In this document: positions 54,277 to 62,990 of the stretch, piece after piece
Layout of the letters: every line of letters starts with the position of its first letter
Numbering within the stretch: the first letter of the stretch is position 1
DNA from: an uncultured Bacteroidales bacterium
GTDB taxonomy: Bacteria > Bacteroidota > Bacteroidia > Bacteroidales > UBA932
DNA length: 64,000 nucleotides
NCBI GenBank assembly: GCA_946055165.1
Contig: CAMGFA010000001.1
Coordinates: 62,001 to 126,000 of the forward strand
Direction: 5' to 3'
The notes under the pieces: model-generated
The model's database searches: none
What the model saw: the letters and a program-made list of their open reading frames with translations, nothing else
What the model was told of the DNA's origin: nothing
Program-made: the position numbers and the translations under genes

Positions 54277-55486
54277 AATGAATAACAAAAACATCCTTAT
54301 TATTTCAGCTGTATTTCCTCCAGAGCCAGTGACATCAGCCACATTGAATTCTGATTTGGCAGTTGCACTCTCGGTTGAAAATAATGTTACAGTGATTACC
54401 CCAAAACCTTCACGTCCTGCTGGTTTTGATTTCTCCAATATTAACTTAGAGGAGGAGAAACGTTACAAGCATATTATTATGGATTCATACGTTCACCCTG
54501 CTTCTTCATATATTGGGCGCATGAAGGAAAGTCGAAGTTTTGGCAATATCTCAGCAAAATACATAGCTGAATATCATGATGAAATTGATTTTGTCTATAA
54601 TGATGCTTGGCAATTGTTCGGGCTTTACCGAATAGCCAAGGTGTGTAAAAAGTATAGAATACCTTATATGGTTCCAATACAGGATATTTATCCAGAGTGT
54701 CTTTTTACCAATAAGAATTATCCAGGGTTGTTAAAATGGATGATAAAGACCATGCTGCTGCCTATTGACAAATATTATCAGAAACATGCGGCATGTGTCA
54801 GAACTATTTCTGTAGAGATGCGAGATTATCTTTCGGAAACGCGAAAGGTTCCTAAAAATAATTATCTTGTGGTAAACAATTGGCAGAACGACTCGGATTT
54901 TCTTAAAGAATATCCTAAACGTGTTGACGATGGAAAAATAGTATTCGCATACGTGGGGAGCATTAATGAGCACGCCAATGTTGACAAGATGATAAAAGCA
55001 TTTGCAGCGGCTGACATCCCCAATGGGGAATTAAGGATTTATGGCGGCGGAAACAAGAAAGATGAGTGTGTCAAATTGGTTAATAACCTAGGCTTGAAAA
55101 ATGTCGTTTTCGATATGGTTTCAAGAGATAAGGTGGCCTACGTACAATCACAGGCAGACGTTTTAATACTGGCGCTACCGGAAGGAAACGGAAATCTGTG
55201 TTTACCTTCAAAAATGACATCTTATATGTTGTCAGGGAAGCCGGTGATGGCCAGTGTGGATGAGGATAGTGCAACAAAGCGATATATTCAAGAGGCTGAT
55301 TGTGGAATTGCAGTGAGACCAGATGATGTAGAAGCCATAAAAGAGGGTTTTATTTCATTTGCCAAGATGAGTAAAGAGAACCTGAAAAAGAAAGGAGACA
55401 ACTCTAAAGCATATTCTCGTCAGTACTTGACACGGGAGGTGAACCTGAATATGGTGGTTGAACGGATCAAAGAATTATTGAAATAA
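54269..55486 (+). CDS. Glycosyltransferase family 4 protein
   Basis: A 405-residue GT-B enzyme; start at ATG 54269 (MNKMNNKNILIISAVFPPEP), with ATG 54278 as an alternative. The upstream AGGAA at 54260 favours the first. It shows PPEPVTSATLNSDLAVAL at the N-terminus and, in the C-terminal half, FAYVGSINEHANVDKMIKAF and ILALPEGNGNLCLPSKMTSYMLSGKPVMA, split at its loops. The C-terminal ~110 residues are mirrored by the fragment at 55687–56016, so this family was once present twice. It overlaps the acetyltransferase pseudogene by 8 bases. Confidence 0.85.
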   Translation: MNKMNNKNILIISAVFPPEPVTSATLNSDLAVALSVENNVTVITPKPSRPAGFDFSNINLEEEKRYKHIIMDSYVHPASSYIGRMKESRSFGNISAKYIAEYHDEIDFVYNDAWQLFGLYRIAKVCKKYRIPYMVPIQDIYPECLFTNKNYPGLLKWMIKTMLLPIDKYYQKHAACVRTISVEMRDYLSETRKVPKNNYLVVNNWQNDSDFLKEYPKRVDDGKIVFAYVGSINEHANVDKMIKAFAAADIPNGELRIYGGGNKKDECVKLVNNLGLKNVVFDMVSRDKVAYVQSQADVLILALPEGNGNLCLPSKMTSYMLSGKPVMASVDEDSATKRYIQEADCGIAVRPDDVEAIKEGFISFAKMSKENLKKKGDNSKAYSRQYLTREVNLNMVVERIKELLK

Positions 55487-55493
55487 TAAACCG

Positions 55494-55742
55494 ATGAAAA
55501 AAGTCATTACATACGGAACTTATGATCTCTTACATCAAGGACATATCAATCTTCTTCGCAGAGCTAAAGAGCTAGGCGATTACCTTATTGTTGGAGTCAC
55601 CAGTGACAGCTTCGACCGTGGAAGAGGAAAATTGAACGTTCGCATCAATGTCCTTGAACGTGTAGAGGCGGTCAGGAAAACTGGTTATGCTGATGGTATT
55701 AGCCCTCATTGGCGGTACTGGAACTCAAGGTGTACCATCTAA
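55494..55742 (+). pseudogene. N-terminal fragment of a glycerol-3-phosphate cytidylyltransferase-like gene
   Basis: Codons 1–65 (MKKVITYGTYDLLHQGHINL … VRKTGYAD) match the start of the intact fusion gene at 58289 almost residue for residue, including the nucleotidyltransferase motif GTYDLLHQGH with HxGH. At about 55685–55692 the similarity ends and the sequence becomes the C-terminal part of a glycosyltransferase in another frame, so the final ~17 codons of this frame are noise. Confidence 0.82.
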
Positions 55743-56016
55743 ATTGACGGCTTACATGCTCTCAGGGAAACCTGTTATTGCAAGTATGGATGCAGAAGCT
55801 GATGCAACTCATATGATTCTTGAAGCTAAGGCTGGTTTTGTTACAAAGGCTGATGATGTAGAAATGTTTGCGAACTCATTCAAACAGATGGCGGTAGCAT
55901 CAACTGATAGCTTACAGGTGATGGGAGATAACAGTCGAAAGTTTGCTGAGTGCAAATTATCAAAGAAGGCAAATCTTTCGTTAGTTGTAAATGAAATAAA
56001 GAAAATAATAGATTAA
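55687..56016 (+). pseudogene. C-terminal fragment of a GT4 glycosyltransferase
   Basis: About 108 residues matching the last part of the glycosyltransferase at 54269: LALIGGTGTQGVPSKLTAYM corresponds to LALPEGNGNLCLPSKMTSYM, then LSGKPVIASMDAEADAT and so on to …NEIKKIID. It lacks the N-terminal domain and sugar-nucleotide core, and its apparent ATG (55687) is just inside the junction. It abuts the TagF-like gene (1-base gap) as the intact gene would have done. Confidence 0.82.
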
Positions 56017-56017
56017 T

Positions 56018-57217
56018 ATGGCTGAACAACAGATGCACGGATTTCGTGCCAGACTTGATTATACGCTAAAGCACAACTATTTTATCAATAAGGCTTTCCG
56101 TATTTCAATGAGCGCATTTATGCGTACTTGGGGATGCTTTGTACCTATGGATGAAAAGATGATTATCTTCAGTGGCCACACTCGTAAATACAACGATAGT
56201 CCTAGAGCAATCTATGAGTATATGATTTCTCAAATAGAGTTTAAAGACTATAAATATGTATGGGCACTTGAGGATCCTGAGCATGTAGATATTCCAGGGC
56301 CTGCTATCAAGATTAAAGCAGACACTATGGAGTATTTTAGATATACGCTCAAGGCAAAGTATTGGATTACTTGTGTTAATATCGAAAGAAGCCTGCATTA
56401 CAAGAAAAAGAAGTGCGTATATCTGAATACCTGGCATGGTGTTGCTTTCAACTGCATCGGTAATGCAGCTGGAGGTCGTAAGGATTACAATTTCAGCAAC
56501 ATTGATCTTTTCTGCTACGAGAGTGAATACCAAAAGACCATCTTCAAACGCGATTTCAATGTACAAGAGGGGGCATTGATTCCTTCAGGACTTCCTCGTA
56601 ATGATGATTTATATGCTTGCAATAAAGAAGAGGTTATCGCATTGAAGAAGAAACTTGGTTTGCCTCTTGACAAGAAGGTGATTATGTATGCTCCAACTTG
56701 GCGTGATAGTTATGACAAGGGAGCATCTTATGCTATTAAACCACCTATTGATGTTGCTCTATGGGAGGAGGAGTTGAAAGATGATTATATCCTTCTGCTT
56801 AGGACACACGCTTACACAACCAAGTTGTTAGGCATTAAGTTTACAGATTTTTGTTTGGATTTCACATCTTACCCTGTAATCAACGATCTCTTCAAGGTAG
56901 CAGATATTCTCATTTCTGACTATTCGGCATGTATTGCAGATTATTCAATCCTTGAACGACCTATTATTTGCTTTGCGTATGACTATGATGAATACAAAGC
57001 AACCAGAGGCTTATACATTGATTTTGCGAAGGAAATGCCGAACGGAATCCTTGATACAGAAGATAAAGTAATCAACCATATCAAAACGATGGATTATGAT
57101 GCTGAGTGCAAGAAGACCCGCGATATGGTGAAGAATAAATTTACATACCTTGGTGGTAATGCAACAAAAATGTGTGTTGAGAAAATGTTTGGAAAGCATA
57201 TACATAAAGATGATTAA
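56018..57217 (+). CDS. CDP-glycerol:polyol-phosphate transferase (TagB/TagF-like)
   Basis: A 399-residue Glyphos_transf-family enzyme, which transfers glycerol-phosphate or a related polyol-phosphate from a CDP donor. Signature pieces: NTWHGVAFNCIG, FNVQEGALIPSGLPRNDDL, MYAPTWRDSY, LLLRTHAY, ADILISDYSACIADYSILERP. These include the His and Asp residues used by TagF. No TM helix. It is the putative user of the CDP-activated product of the fusion enzyme at 58289. It overlaps the aminotransferase start by eight bases. Confidence 0.9.
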   Translation: MAEQQMHGFRARLDYTLKHNYFINKAFRISMSAFMRTWGCFVPMDEKMIIFSGHTRKYNDSPRAIYEYMISQIEFKDYKYVWALEDPEHVDIPGPAIKIKADTMEYFRYTLKAKYWITCVNIERSLHYKKKKCVYLNTWHGVAFNCIGNAAGGRKDYNFSNIDLFCYESEYQKTIFKRDFNVQEGALIPSGLPRNDDLYACNKEEVIALKKKLGLPLDKKVIMYAPTWRDSYDKGASYAIKPPIDVALWEEELKDDYILLLRTHAYTTKLLGIKFTDFCLDFTSYPVINDLFKVADILISDYSACIADYSILERPIICFAYDYDEYKATRGLYIDFAKEMPNGILDTEDKVINHIKTMDYDAECKKTRDMVKNKFTYLGGNATKMCVEKMFGKHIHKDD

Positions 57218-58289
57218 TTTTACTGTCGGGCCCGTACAGTCCTCTGATGCTGTACGCGCAATTGGTGCCGAACAGGTACCTTATTTCAGAACCTCTGAAT
57301 TCTCAGAGTTGATGCTCGAAAATGAGCGGCTAGTTAAGAAATTTGCACATACTACCGATGATAGTCGTGTGGTATTTATGACATGCTCAGGTTCGGGTGG
57401 CATGGAGACAGCTATAATGAACTGCCTAAATAAAAATGACAAGGCACTCGTTGTCAATGGCGGCAGTTTTGGAGAGCGTTTTGTCGAACTTCTCATTCTC
57501 CACGAAATTCCTTTCACAGAAATAAAGTTGGAACATGGGCATGCTTTGAAACCCGAACATCTTTCACAATATGAAGGTCAGGGTTATACTGCCTTCCTGC
57601 TGCAAAAACACGAGACCTCCACAGGAGTTCATTACGATATCAATATGGTTGCTGATTTCTGTAAACGGAATCACTGCTTCCTCATTGTCGACACCATATC
57701 ATCTTTCCTGTGTGACCCATTTGATATGGCAGCAACAGGTGCTGGTGTTATGATTACCGGTTCACAGAAGGCCCTTGCTTGTGCTCCTGGTATTGCAGTT
57801 ATGGCTCTTGCGCCTTCAGCCTTGAAGCGTATTGAAGAGAATAAATGCTGCTGTCAATACCTTGATCTGAAGTTGGCTTTAAAGAATATGGAGAGAGGAC
57901 AGACACCTTGGACGCCTGCAGTTGGTATCCTACGACAGATTAATGTTCGATTGAAAGAGATTGATGCTAATGGTGGTGCTGAAGCTGAGATTGCACGTTG
58001 TGCCGGTCTTGCAAAGTACTTCCGCGAAAAAATTGTTGAACATAAACTTCCTTTCGAGATAGTGTCAGAGTCTTTAAGTAATGCAGTAACGCCTCTTCAT
58101 CCTACTACACAATCTGCATACAGTATTTTCCTGAAGATTAAGGATGAATATGGTATGTGGATTTGTCCAAATGGTGGCGATATGAAGGATACCATTTTCC
58201 GCGTAGGGCATTTAGGATATCTTCAAAAAGAGGATTACGATAAACTGATTGCAGCATTCTTAGATTTAAGAGAAAAGAAATTCATCTAA
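57210..58289 (+). CDS. Class V PLP-dependent aminotransferase
   Basis: A 359-residue fold-type I enzyme of the serine–pyruvate/2-aminoethylphosphonate aminotransferase group. Start at ATG 57210 (MINFTVGPVQSSD); the open frame extends back 20 codons into the preceding gene but is not used. The family start FTVGPV, the TCSGSGGMETAIMN phosphate loop, the PLP Asp in LIVDTISSF, and the Schiff-base Lys in ITGSQKALACAPG are visible. Its place between the CDP-polyol transferase and the CDP-activating fusion suggests it aminates a small phospho-keto compound, but the substrate is inferred. Confidence 0.88.
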   Translation: MINFTVGPVQSSDAVRAIGAEQVPYFRTSEFSELMLENERLVKKFAHTTDDSRVVFMTCSGSGGMETAIMNCLNKNDKALVVNGGSFGERFVELLILHEIPFTEIKLEHGHALKPEHLSQYEGQGYTAFLLQKHETSTGVHYDINMVADFCKRNHCFLIVDTISSFLCDPFDMAATGAGVMITGSQKALACAPGIAVMALAPSALKRIEENKCCCQYLDLKLALKNMERGQTPWTPAVGILRQINVRLKEIDANGGAEAEIARCAGLAKYFREKIVEHKLPFEIVSESLSNAVTPLHPTTQSAYSIFLKIKDEYGMWICPNGGDMKDTIFRVGHLGYLQKEDYDKLIAAFLDLREKKFI

Positions 58290-59629
58290 TGAAGAAAGTA
58301 ATTACATACGGTACATACGACTTGTTCCATCAGGGACATTATAATCTCTTGAAACGCGCAAAAGCTCTTGGGGATTACCTCATAGTTGGGGTCACCACTG
58401 ACAACTTTGATTTGGAGAGGGGAAAAATGAACACCTGCAACAATGTGATGGAGCGAATCGATGCCGTTAAAGCAACAGGTCTTGCTGATCAGATTGTAAT
58501 TGAAGAATACCGTGGGCAGAAGATTGATGATATTCAAAAGTATGGAGTAGATATCTTTGCCATCGGGTCTGACTGGGAAGGTTATTTCGACTATTTGAAC
58601 GAGTTCTGTCAAGTAGTATATCTCCCACGCACAGAAGGCATATCATCAACCCAATTGCGTCAAGAGCGTCCTACTGTCAACATTGGCATCATCGGCACAG
58701 GAAGTATTGCATCTCGCTTTGTACCTGAGTCCGAAAATGTGAATAGCGCTTTCATATCTGCCGCTTATAATCCAAACATGGGCGAGAATATGGTGTTCTG
58801 CGAAAAGTTCCACATTCCAACTATGGCTCATAATCTGGATGAGTTATATGCGAATTGTAATGCAGTTTATATTGCATCACCACACTACACTCATTACGAC
58901 TATGCCAAGTCTGCCTTGAAGGCGGGAAAGCATGTGCTGTGTGAGACTCCATTCGTCTTTTCTAGTGCACAAGCAGAGGAACTTTATCAGATTGCAGAAG
59001 AGAACAAACTAGTTCTGATGGTTGCCCTCAAGACGGCATACTCACCGGCATTCGGGCACTTATTCTCTCTTTTGAAGTCTAGAGTGATAGGTGATATTGT
59101 AGAAGTAAACGCCTCTGTAACCACATTGACAGATGAGAGTTCAGAAAAGCTAGACAGTAAGCACTTTGGCGGAAGTATGAGCGAAAACGCTTGTTTCCCG
59201 CTGCTGCCTATTTTCAAGTTTTTGGGAACAGACTATCGCAATATCAACTTCTATTCAAAGATGAAGAATGATGTGGATATGTTCACAAAAGCAGTATTCC
59301 GTTTTGACCATGCCGTTGCATCATTTCAGGTTGGCTTGGGTGTAAAGACCGAAGGCTCTATGACTATTGCTGGAACAAAGGGATATGTCTATGTACCTGC
59401 CCCATGGTGGAAAACCGACTACTTTGAAGTGCGTTACGAAGACCAGAATCAGAACAAGAAGTATTTCTACCCATTTGTAGGAGAAGGACTACGATATGAA
59501 ATTAAGGACTTTGTGGCGGCTATTCTTGCTGGAGGTTTCTATCATAACAAGATTTCAAGAAATGAGAACCTTGTTATGGCACGGGTGCAGGAAGCATATA
59601 TTAAAGGAAATAATGTGTACAAGCTATAA
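58289..59629 (+). CDS. Fusion of a TagD-like cytidylyltransferase and a Gfo/Idh/MocA oxidoreductase
   Basis: A 446-residue two-domain protein. Residues 1–~130 form a cytidylyltransferase: GTYDLFHQGHYNLLKRA (HxGH), a basic LERGKMNTCNNVMERI stretch and TEGISSTQLR (ISST). From ~134 a Rossmann motif starts (VNIGIIGTGSIASRF), followed by YIASPHYTHYDYAKSAL, CETPF (GFO dehydrogenase CEKP-like) and KHFGGSMSENACFPLL. The whole is colinear with CDP activation plus redox of one small polyol-phosphate, formally like Bcs1 (CDP-ribitol synthase), but built from different domains. It overlaps the aminotransferase stop as TAATG. Confidence 0.88.
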   Translation: MKKVITYGTYDLFHQGHYNLLKRAKALGDYLIVGVTTDNFDLERGKMNTCNNVMERIDAVKATGLADQIVIEEYRGQKIDDIQKYGVDIFAIGSDWEGYFDYLNEFCQVVYLPRTEGISSTQLRQERPTVNIGIIGTGSIASRFVPESENVNSAFISAAYNPNMGENMVFCEKFHIPTMAHNLDELYANCNAVYIASPHYTHYDYAKSALKAGKHVLCETPFVFSSAQAEELYQIAEENKLVLMVALKTAYSPAFGHLFSLLKSRVIGDIVEVNASVTTLTDESSEKLDSKHFGGSMSENACFPLLPIFKFLGTDYRNINFYSKMKNDVDMFTKAVFRFDHAVASFQVGLGVKTEGSMTIAGTKGYVYVPAPWWKTDYFEVRYEDQNQNKKYFYPFVGEGLRYEIKDFVAAILAGGFYHNKISRNENLVMARVQEAYIKGNNVYKL

Positions 59630-60526
59630 ATGGAAAAATTACTCTTTACCGGTGGCACAGGTTTCTTGGGTAAGAACGTGATGCCCCTGCTGGAGAAACA
59701 GTTTTATGTTACCACCTGCGGCATAACTCCAGATGATATGATAAAGGCCAATCTAGCGAAGGAAGTTCCTGTGCTGGATCAGCATTATGATGTAGTATTG
59801 CATGCTTGCGGGAAGGCCCATGTTGTTCCGAAGACAGAGGCAGAAAAGCAGGCGTTCTTTGATGTCAACTATCAAGGGACTATTAATCTGTGTGCTGGGT
59901 TGGAGAAGGTGGGAGTTCCTAAAGCTCTTGTCTTCATCAGTACAGTGGCAGTATATGGTTGCGAGTATGGAGAGTTGATAACAGAGGAACACCCTCTTAA
60001 CGGTGATACTCCTTACGCCAAGAGCAAGATTATGGCAGAGGAATATCTGACGGAATGGTGTAAGAAGTATAATGTGGTTCTAGGAATTCTTCGCCCTTCA
60101 TTGCTTGCAGGCAAGAATGCTCCCGGCAACCTTGGAGCTATGGTGAATGGTGTCCGCAAGGGTTTCTATATGAACATTGCAGGCGGAAGAGTTGTAAAGT
60201 CAATCCTGATGGCAGAGGATATTGCACGAATTCTGCCTTCCTTGATTGAGAAGGGTGGCACATATAATGTTTGTGACACACGTCAGCCATCTTTTGGAGA
60301 GTTGTCCGTTTCTGTGGCAAAGCAACTAGGTAAGCATAAACCTATCAGCATTCCCTATTGGATGGCATGGTGTATGGCAAAAGTCGGAGACTTTCTTGGC
60401 TCAAAATCGCCAATTAACAGCTATAAACTGGAAAAGATGACTAAGAGTTTGACCTTCAGCAATGAAAAGGCACGCCGTGAACTTGGTTGGGAGCCGCTGG
60501 ATGTTTTGGAGAATTATAGAGTCTGA
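59630..60526 (+). CDS. NAD-dependent sugar epimerase/dehydratase (SDR)
   Basis: A 298-residue extended SDR. The nucleotide motif is FTGGTGFLGKNV (5–16), the active site has ISTVAVYG and the Tyr-x3-Lys in TPYAKSKIMAEEYL. Such short SDRs often act as UDP-4-keto-hexose reductases or epimerases near the initiating sugar-transferase. The substrate is not determined. It directly follows the fusion gene (no gap). Confidence 0.87.
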   Translation: MEKLLFTGGTGFLGKNVMPLLEKQFYVTTCGITPDDMIKANLAKEVPVLDQHYDVVLHACGKAHVVPKTEAEKQAFFDVNYQGTINLCAGLEKVGVPKALVFISTVAVYGCEYGELITEEHPLNGDTPYAKSKIMAEEYLTEWCKKYNVVLGILRPSLLAGKNAPGNLGAMVNGVRKGFYMNIAGGRVVKSILMAEDIARILPSLIEKGGTYNVCDTRQPSFGELSVSVAKQLGKHKPISIPYWMAWCMAKVGDFLGSKSPINSYKLEKMTKSLTFSNEKARRELGWEPLDVLENYRV

Positions 60527-60603
60527 GCTCACCAGTTTTCACGTAATGCTCCACATAGCTATTCTTTTAGCAACACAAAGAATCTTCATAAAATATTTAA
60601 GAG

Positions 60604-61683
60604 ATGAGTAACAGTAGTACAGATGTTTTGCTATGTCTATTACGGAAGGCATTGCTTGGAAGTGATGAGCATCTGCCATCATTAGTAGATTGGCCTGATG
60701 TAATGAGGCTGGCTGCAATGCATGGCGTAGCAGCACTAGCATTTGATGGAATTGAAGAATTGGCATCATCTCCCGTAGAACTCATTTCTGAAAACAAGAC
60801 AATATCTGAAATACCTAAGTCCATAAAGCTACAGTGGGCAGCTCTTTCTCTTCGGCAAGAATCTCTTTTCAAACATAATTGGATGGTTGCCTGCCAGCTT
60901 TCCGAGCTTCTGGGAAAAGATGGGATAGAAGCATTAGTTTTGAAAGGACGTTCCATTGCTCAGTTTTATCCCAAGCCGCAGCATCGATACAGTTGTGATT
61001 TGGATGTGTATATTGCCGGAGAAAAATGGAAGAAAGCATGTGATATTCTTGAAGCTCATAATATACCGTTAATTCATGAGGTTTATAAAGAGGTCGAATT
61101 CACATTCAATGGGCTGTATGTGGAATGTCATCGTTATATTACTCCTGTGCGAGGCAATAAAACGTTAATGCGGTTTGAAAAGTATTTGATTAGTATTCTT
61201 GAAAACTATCATATTGATTATTTTGAGAATACTACACTGAGGCGCCCTCCATTGTTATTCGTATTACTTCTTTATATCGAACATGCCTTGGGAGATTTGC
61301 TTCACGGCCATTTTTTATTAAAGCATATCGTGGACTGGATAGTCTTAAGACACCAAGAATTTGATAAAGAACAAATTTCGCAGATTTGTAAAGATTACGG
61401 TTTCGACAGGTTCCTTCACTTGGTTGATGCCCTTGCCGATGTCGTAGAAGGTACTAGAAGCCTTGACTCACTGCCAATTTCATACAAAGAAGTGTTTGAT
61501 TCCTTATTCAATACCCGACTGTCAAAGAATCAACCAAAGAGTTGGTTTGCCAAACGTGTTTCTCTTTTCTTCGAAATAATAGGAAATGGGCATTATTATC
61601 GAGATTTCGGATACTGTTCAATGCCAAATTTCCTTTTTAACGCAGTCTGGAGTCACTTGTTTCAAAAGAAGGTAGAGCTATAG
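60604..61683 (+). CDS. Uncharacterised nucleotidyltransferase-family protein (PF14907-like)
   Basis: A 359-residue protein with the pattern LVLKGRSIAQFYPKPQHRYSCDLDVYIAG, in two parts: the Lys-Gly (LKG) and the Asp-Leu-Asp acidic pair of a minimal nucleotidyltransferase fold. The rest is helical. PF14907 proteins occur in polysaccharide and peptide-modification loci; no reaction is proved. It lies 77 bp after the SDR gene. Confidence 0.75.
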   Translation: MSNSSTDVLLCLLRKALLGSDEHLPSLVDWPDVMRLAAMHGVAALAFDGIEELASSPVELISENKTISEIPKSIKLQWAALSLRQESLFKHNWMVACQLSELLGKDGIEALVLKGRSIAQFYPKPQHRYSCDLDVYIAGEKWKKACDILEAHNIPLIHEVYKEVEFTFNGLYVECHRYITPVRGNKTLMRFEKYLISILENYHIDYFENTTLRRPPLLFVLLLYIEHALGDLLHGHFLLKHIVDWIVLRHQEFDKEQISQICKDYGFDRFLHLVDALADVVEGTRSLDSLPISYKEVFDSLFNTRLSKNQPKSWFAKRVSLFFEIIGNGHYYRDFGYCSMPNFLFNAVWSHLFQKKVEL

Positions 61684-61940
61684 GGTGTTGCAGTAGCGCA
61701 ACTGGAAAGAAAGCCCAAATCTGGAAACCTCCTAAAGGCATGATGAACAGCATCGCCAAGGTCGGCGGGTGGCTCCACCTCACTTTCAGCCTTCTCCGTA
61801 TACGGAAACTTACTGATGCGTTAGAAAAATATTCACCAATCCATTCTTCGTTTCACAGGTGGACCATTATTTAGATAGAGAGAATAATAAAGTAATTAAA
61901 ATACTGTGTATTTAAAAATAAAATTAATTATCAACATATT
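61684..61940. other. Spacer with a possible insertion-sequence end
   Basis: 257 bp without a convincing gene. TACTGATGCGTTAGAAAA (about 61811–61828) matches the terminal repeat of the element at 37391–38254, suggesting a lone element end. A 44-codon frame (61741–61875, MMNSIAKVGGWLHLTFSLL…) crosses it; I cannot name it. The last ~60 bp are A/T-rich and may include the promoter of the CapE-like gene, though no clean TAnnTTTG box is seen. GC content rises again after 61941. Confidence 0.45.
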
Positions 61941-62990
61941 ATGAGCATTTTTGCAGGAAAAACCTTAATGATTACCGGTGGTACCGGTAGTTTCGGAAAC
62001 GCTGTACTTAATCGTTTCTTAAAAACCGACATCAAAGAAATCCGCATTTTCTCCCGCGATGAGAAAAAGCAGGATGATATGCGTCACGAGTACCAGGCCA
62101 AGATGCCGGAAGTGGCACACAAAATCAAATTCTACATCGGAGATGTACGCAGTCTCGAAAGCTGCCGCGCCGCAATGCCCGGCGTTGACTACATATTCCA
62201 CGCAGCCGCCCTCAAGCAGGTACCGAGCTGCGAGTTCTTCCCGATGGAGGCCGTAAAAACCAACGTAATGGGAACCGACAACGTTCTCACCGCAGCAATC
62301 GAAAACAAAGTCCAGTGCGTAATCTGCCTCTCAACCGACAAGGCCGCCTACCCTATCAACGCAATGGGTATCACCAAGGCAATCGAAGAGAAAGTAGCAG
62401 TAGCCAAGAGCCGCTACTGCGGAGAGACCAAAATCTGCTGCACCCGCTACGGCAACGTAATGTGCTCCCGCGGTAGCGTGATTCCTCTCTGGATTGACCA
62501 GATCCGCAACGGCAACCCTATCACCCTCACCGAGCCTAAGATGACCCGCTTCATCATGTCCCTCGAAGAGGCCGTCGACCTCGTACTCTTCGCCTTCGAG
62601 CACGGAGAGAACGGAGATATACTCGTGCAGAAAGCTCCTGCCTGCACCATCCAGACTCAGGCCGAGGCCGTATGCGAGCTCTTCGGAGGCAAGAAAGAGG
62701 ACATCAAGGTCATCGGCATTCGTCACGGAGAAAAGATGTACGAGACGCTTCTCACCAAAGAAGAGTGTGCCAAGGCTGTGGATATGGGCGATTTCTACCG
62801 CGTTCCGGCTGACAACCGCTCCCTCAACTATGACAAGTTCTTCACCGAAGGCGACTCAAAGAGGGTAACGATTGAGGAGTTCAACTCCGACAACACCAAG
62901 CGCCTCACCCTCGAAGAGACCAAGGAGAAGATTGCAGCTCTCGAGTACATCCAGAACGAACTTAAAGGAATACCAAACCTCGCGAAGTAA
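61941..62990 (+). CDS. UDP-GlcNAc 4,6-dehydratase/5-epimerase (CapE/FnlA-like)
   Basis: A 349-residue SDR, first enzyme towards UDP-L-FucNAc or UDP-L-QuiNAc. The nucleotide motif is ITGGTGSFGN (about 11–20). The active-site segment is LSTDKAAYPINAMGITKA: the Asp-Lys pair is present and Met stands where most SDRs have the catalytic Tyr, as I recall for CapE. The arrangement with the CapF-like gene (TAATG overlap) supports the pathway. Codon use and GC return to those of the chromosome, unlike the preceding 34 kb. Confidence 0.9.
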   Translation: MSIFAGKTLMITGGTGSFGNAVLNRFLKTDIKEIRIFSRDEKKQDDMRHEYQAKMPEVAHKIKFYIGDVRSLESCRAAMPGVDYIFHAAALKQVPSCEFFPMEAVKTNVMGTDNVLTAAIENKVQCVICLSTDKAAYPINAMGITKAIEEKVAVAKSRYCGETKICCTRYGNVMCSRGSVIPLWIDQIRNGNPITLTEPKMTRFIMSLEEAVDLVLFAFEHGENGDILVQKAPACTIQTQAEAVCELFGGKKEDIKVIGIRHGEKMYETLLTKEECAKAVDMGDFYRVPADNRSLNYDKFFTEGDSKRVTIEEFNSDNTKRLTLEETKEKIAALEYIQNELKGIPNLAK

